From Haemonchus contortus (lineage: Eukaryota > Nematoda > Chromadorea > Rhabditida > Trichostrongylidae): 64,000 bases of DNA. The position numbers and the translations under genes were made by a program. Below the pieces are notes generated by a model. The model was given only the letters and a program-made list of their open reading frames with translations. It had not been told where the DNA came from and did no database searches. Numbering within the stretch: the stretch's first letter is position 1; every line of letters begins with the position of its first letter. This document shows, piece by piece, positions 41,151 through 49,839 of the stretch. The stretch is taken from contig LS997565.1 of assembly GCA_000469685.2 (NCBI GenBank), positions 2,432,505 to 2,496,504 on the forward strand, read 5' to 3'.

Positions 41151-41749
41151 ACAAAAGTTCAAGAGTACGATTCCATAAAGATGGACACTCAAACGCAGCT
41201 GAAGGGGAACGTCACTAATTTCACTGATGACTGGAACCCGGTTCTGCAGCAGTACTACTCAGTAATGGCAAACGACCGACAGACACCTGCGGAACAAAGA
41301 GGGTCTCTGAGGAACTTGAGTGATCAGTTCCCTGTGATAACGATCTGCCCCACCCGATCCTTGTTTCAGGAACAACTAGAGACTCCTTTCAGGTTTACGA
41401 TGTCCTACAGTTCGCACTAATTCGTTTCAGACCTGATCTGTTTGGACCCACCGAAGGCGATTCAGTCAGCGTTGAGTGGGGACCGAGAAATCCAAATGAT
41501 GATGTTAGAAGAATCCGTCCCTCTTCTTCTCCACCATCAGGAGTAATCAACCCTGGAGGACCTCCGCCACTACCAGATGGAGGCGATCCTTTTGTACCCC
41601 TTCCGCAATCAGATGTAAATAACCCCGGTGGAACACCATCACAACCAGATGAAGACTACCCTTTTCTACCTGCTCCACCATCACAGGTAATCAGACCTGG
41701 TGGTCCTCCGCCAATGCCAGATGGTGGCGTTCCTCGTTCTCCACTTTAG
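41151..41749 (+). pseudogene. SXP/RAL-2 pseudogene (copy of the 35.6-kb gene)
   Basis: Exon-2 homologue 41151-41336 is still 186 nt and open, with TKVQEYDSIKMD, the sequon NVTNF and NDRQTPAEQRGSL. The splice donor at 41337 is ATAACG where the parent has GTAACG. Exon-3 homologue runs from 41393 (VYDVLQFALIRFRPD) through a shortened Pro-rich tail to an in-frame TAG at 41747, where the parent reads on. No exon 1 or signal peptide lies upstream: the unit-2 sequence jumps from the 5' flank to the end of intron 1. Loss of exon 1, donor and tail indicates a dead gene, though the open frame suggests recent death. Confidence 0.85.
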
Positions 41750-42269
41750 CCACGGGAAACTAGAACCAAAGGATCTCCCAAGCAGTGTAAGCACCTAGTG
41801 AAATTGCAAAACGTTTTTCTGAACACGATGTGTAAAAAAATATTATTTTTCAAGGAAGAATCCTATTCTTAAAGGAAAGAGTAAAGCCGCCGGCGATACG
41901 TGGGACAGATGTGAAGATGTTAGTCGTGCTCAGAGACGTTTGTTTTTGTTACCTGAATAAAAAGAGTTTTAAGATGTCTTCTAATGTGTTCTGAAAATGC
42001 CACAAAAGTCTTTTCCTATTATCCAAGACATATTATTGGCCTGATATCGGAAGGCTCGCTTGACTGGAGTTCAAAAAGTAGGAGTGTGTCATTAGGTCGG
42101 TTTTGTTTGCAGTCAACTGCAGAATGTTCTACAGCGACTGGTTCTCGTGACATTTAGCAACCAAATGTACTATTTCCCAAGAACCCATGCTGTTTCCTGA
42201 CCACGGAAGTGTTAGCATGGCATGTCTGACGTTTAACAATCCGCTTTTGGAATGGGCCACCACATTCTA

Positions 42270-42410
42270 CTTCCTTTCGGGATCCTGGTAGCGTTTTGAA
42301 ATAGTGTATGACCTATACAATGAATTTCAGTGGCTAGTCAATGTACAAGACGATGTTTTTATTCCCTCAGACGAGTCTGACATCAAGTAGTCAATTCTAG
42401 AGGGATAAAG
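42270..42410 (-). repeat. tRNA-derived SINE, older copy (unit 2 counterpart of 37110)
   Basis: GGGATCCTGGTAGCGTTTTGAAATAGTG, CAGTGGCTAGTCAATGTACAAGACGATG and CAGACGAGTCTGACATC parallel the 37110-37380 copy. Confidence 0.65.
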
Positions 42411-42414
42411 GATG

Positions 42415-42660
42415 AAGGATAAAGTCTTAAGCGTTAATCAATCCCGTTCGGGGGATGCGCCCCGCACTCGACTTCCATTCAGAATCGCAGTGGCGTAATG
42501 AGTGCGTATTTGGCCTATACAATGACTTGCGGTGGCTAGCCGATGCACAAGTCAGTGCTTTTATTCTCCCAGACGAGTTTGGTACCAATTCACCGACCCC
42601 GGAGGGATGGAAGGCTTGGTTGGCCTAGGCGGGCATCGATCCGGATGGAAGGCTTTATTG
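42415..42660 (-). repeat. Younger tRNA-SINE nested in the older copy
   Basis: Starts with the tail GGATAAAGGATGAAGGATAAAG, then CAATCCCGTTCGGGGGATGCG, GCACTCGACTTCCATTCAGAATCG, TGGCGTAATGAGTGCG, GCACAAGTCAGTGCTTTTATTC, and ends within the head at GGGCATCGATCCGG, so its 5' part is truncated. It interrupts the older SINE just after GAGGGAT, and the older sequence resumes at GGATGGAAGGC. Unit 1 lacks it. Confidence 0.75.
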
Positions 42661-43233
42661 GTTCTGAACAATATTGATACGTAATCCGATCGTGATCGTG
42701 CGGCCCCTCACCATTACACAGTCTCATTGTCAGGACTGGCCTGGCTTACCTGCTCCACGAAGATTGTCGTATACTCTTATATCGGAGTTCAGGCAAGCCC
42801 CTATATGTATGGGACTCCATTGCCGGCTGGAGTAGGCACTGGGCACTGGTGGCCATTCTGGATAAAAGAGTCTTCTTCACACTTCTAGCCTTCTATTTAT
42901 GGTCTTGTAGTCACTTATAGTAGTTATGGGCTTGGAGGAAATAAAAGTAGTTTAAAAATGAAGTAAAAAGTAGTATCCTATCTACAATCCTCCGATTGGG
43001 AAAAACTAGGAGAACTGATGAGTGCTTTAACGGAATGTCTGACGGAATGAGAACGGAAAACCAGAACCATTGGGTTGAACCGGCTACACGTTGTTAACGA
43101 ACGATCATGCTTTTTCCGCTAGCGATTACAGAAGTATGATCCGATTGTAACCTTCATTAAAAGCCCTTTATGAGAAATACTTTGTTGTCGAACTTATGTT
43201 CCGTCAATCAATAATCTGCAACAGTGAAATGGA

Positions 43234-43239
43234 TATAAG
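43234..43239 (+). promoter_or_regulatory. TATA box candidate for the 43.8-kb mini-gene
   Basis: GGATATAAGGGCACAC, conserved with 38233-38248 upstream of the paralogous mini-gene. Confidence 0.5.
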
Positions 43240-43813
43240 GGCACACTAGTAGGGCCTCTTGCACATCTTCTCTCCAACGAGCAGGCTGTGTACATCGAAC
43301 AGGCTTCATCCATGTGCTAGGGGCTGAATGGTCCAAGCCTGCAATTTCAGCTAGCTTCGAGGTTCACCTTCTTCCCTAGAAGCATAAGATTAACCCTCTT
43401 CATGACACACCTTCTAAGTAGCCATCTCCAGCAGTAAGACATTCCATGGCCCAGGGAATCCTTGCCCTCTGGTCTTACCGCTCATCTTTGGGTCTAGCGG
43501 AAAACCCTGGTTCCCGTGGTACTCGCAGCTGCACCTCGATAACAGTTCTTTCATTTGGTAGGGAGACTCCAATCCAACTCCAACTCCAAATTCGCCATCT
43601 TTAGCTATTCACAGTGCAATATCATTATGAAAACGGCAAGCCATTGGAGGCCATGCGTGAGCCCACACTCCATTACGCTGACTGACTGAAACTGCTTTTT
43701 TTGGTCCTCCTCGTTGGTTACTTTCGATATAACGATATAAGGGCCCTTCTTGCTCTTCCTAAATCGCTTAGAAACTTTCAATGCAGTTAAAAAAACCATG
43801 ATACCATTTCAGA

Positions 43814-44053
43814 ATGAAGATCACCCTTGCCGTCATATTCACCGCTTGTGCAGTGTTATCGGCCGTTCTCGCAGAGGTTCCTACCGGTATGCCTCCACCG
43901 CCTCCTTTCGGACAGGGTATGATGCCTCCTCTTCCACCGCCACTTCCAAGCAACGACACAGTTGGCTGGGAAATCCTGGGAACCGTCATGAATCCGACTC
44001 TCTCACGTGAGCAAAAGAAGGAGCAGCTTATGGAGTTGGTGAAGAAATATTGA
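43814..44053 (+). CDS. 79-aa secreted SXP-derived mini-protein (paralogue of 39.2 kb)
   Basis: Single exon with ATG one base after a CATTTCAG acceptor. Signal peptide MKITLAVIFTACAVLSAVLA, Pro-rich spacer (GMPPPPPFGQGMMPP), then the same NDTVGWEILG and EQKKEQLMELVKKY before the stop. Same length as the 39201 copy despite substitutions in the spacer. The stop replaces the Gly of the KYG motif in full-length paralogues. AATAAA at 44096. The conserved end and frame suggest a functional secreted peptide; its role is unknown. Confidence 0.82.
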   Translation: MKITLAVIFTACAVLSAVLAEVPTGMPPPPPFGQGMMPPLPPPLPSNDTVGWEILGTVMNPTLSREQKKEQLMELVKKY

Positions 44054-44799
44054 AAAGACTAAATAATTCGCTTTTCTTCATTAATATTCAGTCCCAATAA
44101 AGTCTACTTTCATGAAAATTGCAATCTTACGATATACCACATAACACCACCTTTCAGAATGTTCTGCTTACGAGTACTGGACAGGCTTCGAGTAAAGGAA
44201 TGAAGAGTCTTGTACTAGGGGTAAATGTGTGTGAACATGCTAAATGATGCGCGCCATCGAATGGAAATGGACAAAATTTTCTATCCATGCAGTCAAACCT
44301 TCTCAACCTCAAAATCGTTTAGTTGCGTAGCCCCAGACTTCTCCAAGGAGGAAACTAGTGACTGGTACAGCGTCTTCATATTATATAAGTCAGTTACCTT
44401 TCAAGAAATATAGAATTCTGAAAGAATTTGGAATTGTGGCGCATTCCTGCAAATGGGAAATTGTCAACCAACGTCCAACCACTGGACCTCCTCACTCAGA
44501 GTTCGCACAGTTTTGAAAGAATGATCAAACCAAGCATGGGAACCAAGATCAGGTTATTTTCGAAATTGAAGACAAGTCACACGTTCACTGCCAAAACAGA
44601 AGCATTGTGGTAATGGAAATCTTTGAAAAAAACAGTATTCAAAGCAATTTTCTATGAATAAATAGAACGAAGTGCCTTGCACTCTTCCCCTTTCACGATC
44701 TCTTGAACTGCCATGGAAGCACAATGACAACATGTAAGCCTTCCATCAGTATCAACATATTACCATTTGAAAAGGTCAAAAGAATAAAATCGTTGGCAC

Positions 44800-45060
44800 C
44801 TATCAATCCGTTTTGAAATGTACCCCATTCAAAGTCGTAGTGCCATGATGTATGCATATGTATGTCGTCTATGATGACTCGCCGTCACCAGCCCATGTTC
44901 AAGTCAGTGTTTTCAACCTCCCAGACGAGTCTAGAACCTAATCGGGAGAGTCTGATCGATCCCACAAGATGGAATTCTTGGTAGAAAGTAACGATACTGG
45001 ATTCGATCCCTCGATCATACTTATGCATGACACTTGCCACTCCCCCACATGATTACTTTC
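44800..45060 (-). repeat. tRNA-derived SINE copy (degraded)
   Basis: CCATTCAAAGTCGTAGTGCCATGATG, CCCATGTTCAAGTCAGTG, CTCCCAGACGAGTCTAG and a head remnant (GATTCGATCCCTCG) follow the reverse SINE order. Counterpart of 40450-40580. Confidence 0.6.
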
Positions 45061-45359
45061 TTGATGCTGTTTTCATGATTTTCTGGCTGAAACTAATAGT
45101 AACGTCAAGGGTGAAAGTGCCAGGAGGAATCCTCGGTTGTTGCTTTAAAAGGAAGATTTGAAGTGCCGAAAATTAGGGGGTGGCCGGTCCGGAGGGGTAA
45201 TTGAACCGAATACGTAAACTTTGAAGTTTTTCCTAGGGTATTCGAGAGATTAATGCTCTTCAGTGAATGGATATGTGATCAAATAAATTGAAATATATAA
45301 ATGGACAGGTTTATTAATGGAGTACTGTAGGCCAGTCCTGGTTTTGCAGCACCAATTAT

Positions 45360-45720
45360 TCTTCAAATCGAACTTTAAGTGGAACAATGAATGGATGATG
45401 ATGACCTATTCAACCACGTTCGTTGTCATAATCCGGATCAGCGAGGATGATGAGCTCAATATGAAGGTATTCTGTCATGCAACTAATGATGATCTGTCTG
45501 GGAAAGAAAGAAGAACAAATTGGCGAAGCTTGTATTAGGGAATAGACGACAAGATACCAGGTGTTATTCTTTTTTCTTACGAAACCAGAGCGAGGATAAA
45601 CCGATTATTTGCTACCGCATCATTAAGTGTTTTTTTGCGAGTCTGTGAATCATGGAAAAGAACAGTCAATGACCAGCACCAAAATTGGAGGATATAAAGG
45701 AGGCTATCGAAGAGGATATG
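45360..45720 (+). repeat. Upstream region homologous to those of the 55.8 and 63.4-kb genes
   Basis: ATAATCCGGATCAGCGAGGATG, CAATGACCAGCACCAAAATTGGAGGATATAAAGG align with 54690-54990 and 62405-62710. It indicates that the small-gene units arose by duplication of gene plus promoter. Confidence 0.65.
45655..45699 (+). promoter_or_regulatory. Promoter module: CAATGACCAGCA plus TATA box
   Basis: CAATGACCAGCACC followed 20 bp later by GATATAAAGG (TATAAA at 45693). The same module is at 54952-54984 and 62644-62702, there with an inverted CATTG about 15-20 bp before CAATGA. Serves the small gene at 46966, about 1.3 kb downstream; a SINE and a MITE lie between. Confidence 0.55.
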
Positions 45721-45879
45721 CGCCCTCATTGCCACAAGTCCCTCACTGCCTTTTCTAAAACCTATTCACCAATTTTGATCACTCATTCCCATATTGATAC
45801 TATCGATTGCCAATTGAATACTCTCTTTACTCACTTCAGAGTATCAGCAAATCACATTATGCTTATCCTATCACGACAA

Positions 45880-46190
45880 TAGTGCAGTGGCAAGTGGCGC
45901 GCTATATAACACAGAAAAGGCCTGAGTTTGAAACCTGGACCTGATCTTTGCCCAAACCATCAAAGCCTCCCGCTTTCCGGGTCCAGCATTTCTTCTCTGG
46001 AGTTAGTTAATAAGTACTGAACTAGTCTGGGAGAGTGAATTGTATATCGTCACGCCACTGCAATTCAGTGAGGGGGTCATATACGCATTCTAACTCCATT
46101 CCGATCCTGAATGAGTTCGAGTGAAGTGGCTCATTCCAGAACAGGATTGATTGCTTGAACCTGAACCTTCTTTCCCCTCCTTTCATATTA
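45880..46190 (+). repeat. tRNA-derived SINE copy (plus orientation)
   Basis: Head TAGTGCAGTGGCAAGTGGCGCGC and GAGTTTGAAACCTGGACC (degraded box B), body GAACTAGTCTGGGAGAGTG, tail region ending CTTTCCCCTCCTTTCA. Lies between promoter module and start codon of the 46966 gene. Confidence 0.7.
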
Positions 46191-46591
46191 ATTTACCATC
46201 AGAATAGGAGAGAAGCTGCATTTCGTGTCATTCATGGGAGGGAGGGAAAGCCTTAGCCTATGGCAATGTGAGTGATTGCAAAATAGTACGGAAAACGGGT
46301 CAGTTGAATCCTCTTCAACTTCAGAAGCGATAATGGTATTGATACACCAGTAAAGGTGGGGAGCCCTTACTTTACAATTACAATATATGTGACTGCTGAA
46401 AAGTTCAGGCGTGGTTCAACGTGGCAACACCTTGGAGATATGGCTTCCTCAATATACGGATCGAATTCCAAGGCCTCAGACCTTCCTCTTACTTCCCTGC
46501 TCCACAAGAAATAGAAATAGTCGATTTGTCATCACAGCCTCTGAAAGGGTCAAGAAGCAGTTCTATAAAAGCTATTCGATGAAAATGGGTG

Positions 46592-46843
46592 TCGACCCTT
46601 TGACGACAATGCGGATTTCAAAGTGACGCGCCCTCGGAACCACGCTCCCCTCTTGTCGCGCGCGACTGGCACCCACCGATGGGTGGCACTGTCCCAGGAG
46701 AAAGTTCTTCCATTGGCTTACTGAATTTCGCAATTGGTAAGAAACAAGAAAATATGGTGGCACCTAAAATTAAGGGTGTCAATGTCCCCTACGCCAGTCG
46801 TAGTGGCACCCACCGGTGGGTGCCATTGTCGTCGAAGGGTTAA
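46592..46843. mobile_element. Inverted-repeat MITE, piggyBac-like ends
   Basis: The left end CGACCCTTTGACGACAATG (from 46591) mirrors the right end CATTGTCGTCGAAGGGTTAA (46825-46844), so ends read (TTAA)CCCTT(T/C)GACGACAATG. A TTAA follows on the right; the left has TCGA. TTAA targets and CCC-starting ends fit piggyBac-type elements, which is inference. Inside, GGCACCCACCGATGGGTGGC (46669) and GGCACCCACCGGTGGGTGCC (46805) are two further palindromes. Confidence 0.55.
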
Positions 46844-46965
46844 TGTTTATGATGTACGGGAAACTTTCATCTTGCCGATTATCTTCACAAATGAATAATT
46901 ACCTTTAATGATACAAAGGAGTTATACTATCCGCAGTCATGAGTTAATTTGCTGACTATTTCAGA

Positions 46966-48102
46966 ATGAAGACAGCTATTGCCGCTCTTTTGGCCGTTGC
47001 CTTTGTTTTACTCATAACTGAAGGACATTGTAGCCATGAACATGATGGCGAAAGACCACCTCCACCGGAGTTCCTCAACAACCTTAATGAGAATGCTAAG
47101 AAAGAGTTTTGGGACATAGTCAAAGACAAAGGCCTCGATCACAACCAGAAGAGAGAAAAGATTTTGGCCTGGGGAGAGAAGTACGGTCTTCAGGTCAGTT
47201 GACTAGTTGAACTACTAGTTTGCATCTTCATTTGGACAGAGCGTCATTCCTGAAGCTTCTCTTCGAAGGAAGTATATTTTGCGGTCTCTATAGTAGTTTA
47301 TACAACACTGGCAAGGTCAGATAAATAGAGATGAATAGTATGTGGCATGGCGATTAGAAACATAGTAGGAAGGATTGATGAGTTCTAATGTGATGAATTA
47401 GGGCCCACCTGAATTCGATACTGCAATATTGTTAATTAACTACGGTGTCCGAGAACGCCATGGCCTAACAGTATGCTAGGGAGAACCCCTCTGCTCTTCC
47501 TATGTACCTTAGCAGCTGCGGCACTACTTCCTTTCAGAGACTGATAAATTCTGTACTGCCAAACACAACCATGTGTAGAGTGCACCATTGCCATACCACG
47601 AATTTTCATTTTCAGTGGGTACCGATTAGAACCAAGCTATCGTAAGGTGGAAATAATACTTAGAAAGATCGGTACAGCGTCCTAGCTATTCGAAGTTACT
47701 TACTGTGCCTTCACAGTAGAGCGGTAGAGTATAGGTAAAGGGAATAGAGTGGAATGAATTGGCGCCTACCAGCTGTCTTTCCTTTCCCAATTAAGATTCC
47801 TGGTCCAGTGATAGGCTACTCCTGTCGATCCCATACTAACAACTCAACCACTAAAGTAAGACGGATGTCCTGAACCATATTGGTATGTATGGTTAGTCAC
47901 CATGTGGTTTAGAAGTTTTTTCTTTCAGAAGGAAGCTAAGGAGCACGAAGAAAAAATGAGAGAGTGGTGGGAAAGTCACAAGGTGAGATATTTGCTGTAG
48001 ATTTTCTTTTATCAAATTCTACATTCCTGCAAAGTCTGTTGATTCAGCGAGACATGATGGACTGACCCTTGAGATATAATTCTCCTTTTTCAGAAGGAAT
48101 AA
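46966..48102 (+). CDS. Small His-containing SXP-like secreted protein
   Basis: Exons 46966-47193, 47929-47982, 48094-48102; 96 aa. ATG follows a TATTTCAG acceptor by one base; signal peptide MKTAIAALLAVAFVLLITEG, then HCSHEHDGERPPPP. Core EFLNNLNENAKKEFWDIVKD and REKILAWGEKYGLQ is the first half of an SXP domain; exon 2 encodes KEAKEHEEKMREWWESHK, and exon 3 only KE plus stop. All introns are phase 0 and GT-AG. Close relatives at 55753 and 63394. The short exon 2 replaces the 62-residue second half of full-length genes, so the fold must differ. AATAAA at 48183. Confidence 0.82.
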
Positions 48103-48519
48103 CTGTTGTGCCTGCTGCAAAGCCACTTCATCCGTTACTATGTAGCCGTCTTTGGTAGAAAACAATTTTTCTTTCAACATGCAATAAATGTGGTTCTAGC
48201 TCTATTTGCTCACCACATACTTTATCCCTACTTCCGAGCATTAAACAGCACTGCAGGGGATATTTCCCTGGGTGGAACCGTGCTTCCGGCAAACACAGCT
48301 CTGAGAATAAGCTTTGAGAAGGTCTCCTCAACAGCTATAACCATCTTGGAATGGATTTTATATATTCAGTTTCGACAAGTCGATATTCTTGATCTTAGCT
48401 ATACTTGGAATGTAGAGTTTTATAGGTTCACTCTTCATTCCTATAGATGGTCAGTAAAAGGAACCGTCTGCTCGAAATCGAGGTTTAGGCAAAAAAAAAG
48501 TCGTACAAGTCGGTTCTTT

Positions 48520-48665
48520 GATCCTTCCATACGGATTGACACCAACGGTCGACAAGGATGAAATGGAAGACGTGATTAGTCTGGGCGGATATCGATCCGG
48601 GACCAGATCCCCGGATCATGCAAGTATGATAGTGCGTCACTTGCCACTTCGAATCGTTCTACATT
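48520..48665 (-). repeat. tRNA-derived SINE head fragment (minus orientation)
   Basis: GTCTGGGCGGATATCGATCCGGGACCAGATCCCCGG, then CAAGTATGATAGTGCGTCACTTGCCACT, is the reverse complement of a SINE head with box A and box B relics. Confidence 0.6.
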
Positions 48666-49086
48666 CGAATATGAAGGTCGAAAAAATGGAGATATTGATG
48701 AATCGGAACTCGGTCAGAAGTTTCATTCTCTGGTAAGGACGGAAAGTAGTCGTAAATGAGTAGCTCAGAATTGGGTAAATTGGTTTGAAGTGCTGTATCT
48801 AACCACCCTTCGACTAACTGAACGTGGAGCAGGAGTGAGCGGTCATTCCTGTCTTACAATATGCTTACCACATAGACTTTATGAGAAACTGCACAAATTG
48901 TATGTGCTTTGAAGCTTTTATTAAGATTTTGGATAGAAACTATTCAGTGAAAGTCACCATCCCAAGTAAGATTGGCTCACAAAAATTACTGTCAATAACT
49001 CTTATAAAAGTGAATGATTTGAGCGGAAAAGTACATATTTGTAATGAGCACGGAAATCCCCGACGGAAGGATGAAGCGGTGCAGAA

Positions 49087-49100
49087 ATAATGAAAATTCA
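49087..49100 (+). repeat. Candidate target-site duplication, left of Penelope-like element
   Basis: ATAATGAAAATTCA at 49087-49100 recurs at 52860-52873 on the other side of the element. The first bases may overlap the element's own end (ATAAT occurs at its tail-head junction), so the true duplication could be 9-14 bp. Confidence 0.6.
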
Positions 49101-49764
49101 ATCTCCATGTTTGCCTTTCTTTAAACCTGGGCATCTGTATTATAACTAGTCAACTCTTCTATGCCATACAGGTTTTGAATGGTGGAATCTTTTAAATCGT
49201 CTTTATCGAAGGCCTGAAAGCGTATCGCAACTTTAGAGTGTTACCTATCACGCTTGACGTAGACCAGCTCTTAACTAGTTGCAACCCAGGCTGATGAACT
49301 TACAACTAATAAGAAACTCCGACAAGGCACTCACGTTAATTCCACCAATACCGAACAGTTGCTCAAGTTTCGGGACGATTGAGCAATTGAGACAGCCCGG
49401 TCAACCACGACTTATTTATAGTATCGTGACGTGACGCGAATCAGTCTCACTATCAAAGCTCGCACAGAGGGATGTAAGGCAAGAGGTCACCAGTCATGTT
49501 GATGCACTCATTCTTGTTATTCATGCTTGGATTTCGGTGTATTATCCAGAAAGCCTCGAGGGTTTTTCTGGCACCAATACTGTCCTCTTGGGCCAAAAGT
49601 CGTGCACTTAACGTCAAAGTCACAACCAGCATGACCTTCCCTTCTGTGCTTCCCAAGCGGTGCAATCGAGCAAGACCTTCGTTTGCTGGGTGTTCTTTCA
49701 CACGAACGCATAGCTGTCCCCCAGTTTCCCCAATATAGCAAGCATCACAAGCTAAACACTGAAA
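49101..49764 (-). repeat. Inverted tail-head terminal copy (pLTR part) of the Penelope-like element
   Basis: Reverse-complement copy of the GIY-YIG coding end, the 3' UTR and the first bases of the ORF. Its minus-strand frame keeps CYIGETGGQLCVRVKEH intact, where the main copy carries one extra base near 52264. It lacks about 20 bp (the GTCGAAACGTCAGGCG part) that the two direct copies have. Confidence 0.85.
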
Positions 49765-49839
49765 AGACGATTTAGTCGAAACGTCAGGCGAATAAAGATT
49801 CCACCATTAAAAACCTGTATGGCATAGAAGAGTTGACTA

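Larger units (their letters stand above)
40920..45230 (+). repeat. Tandem segmental duplication, unit 2
   Basis: Starts with GCTCGGGAAGGTCATAGTTC at 40943 and repeats the order of unit 1 (35280-40910): decayed SXP gene, SINE, mini-gene, SINE. Exon 1 of the SXP gene is missing, the 37.7-kb MITE is absent, and an extra SINE is present at 42415-42660. The shorter length is explained mostly by these indels and by the lack of the 39.69 and 40.0-kb tandem repeats. Confidence 0.8.
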
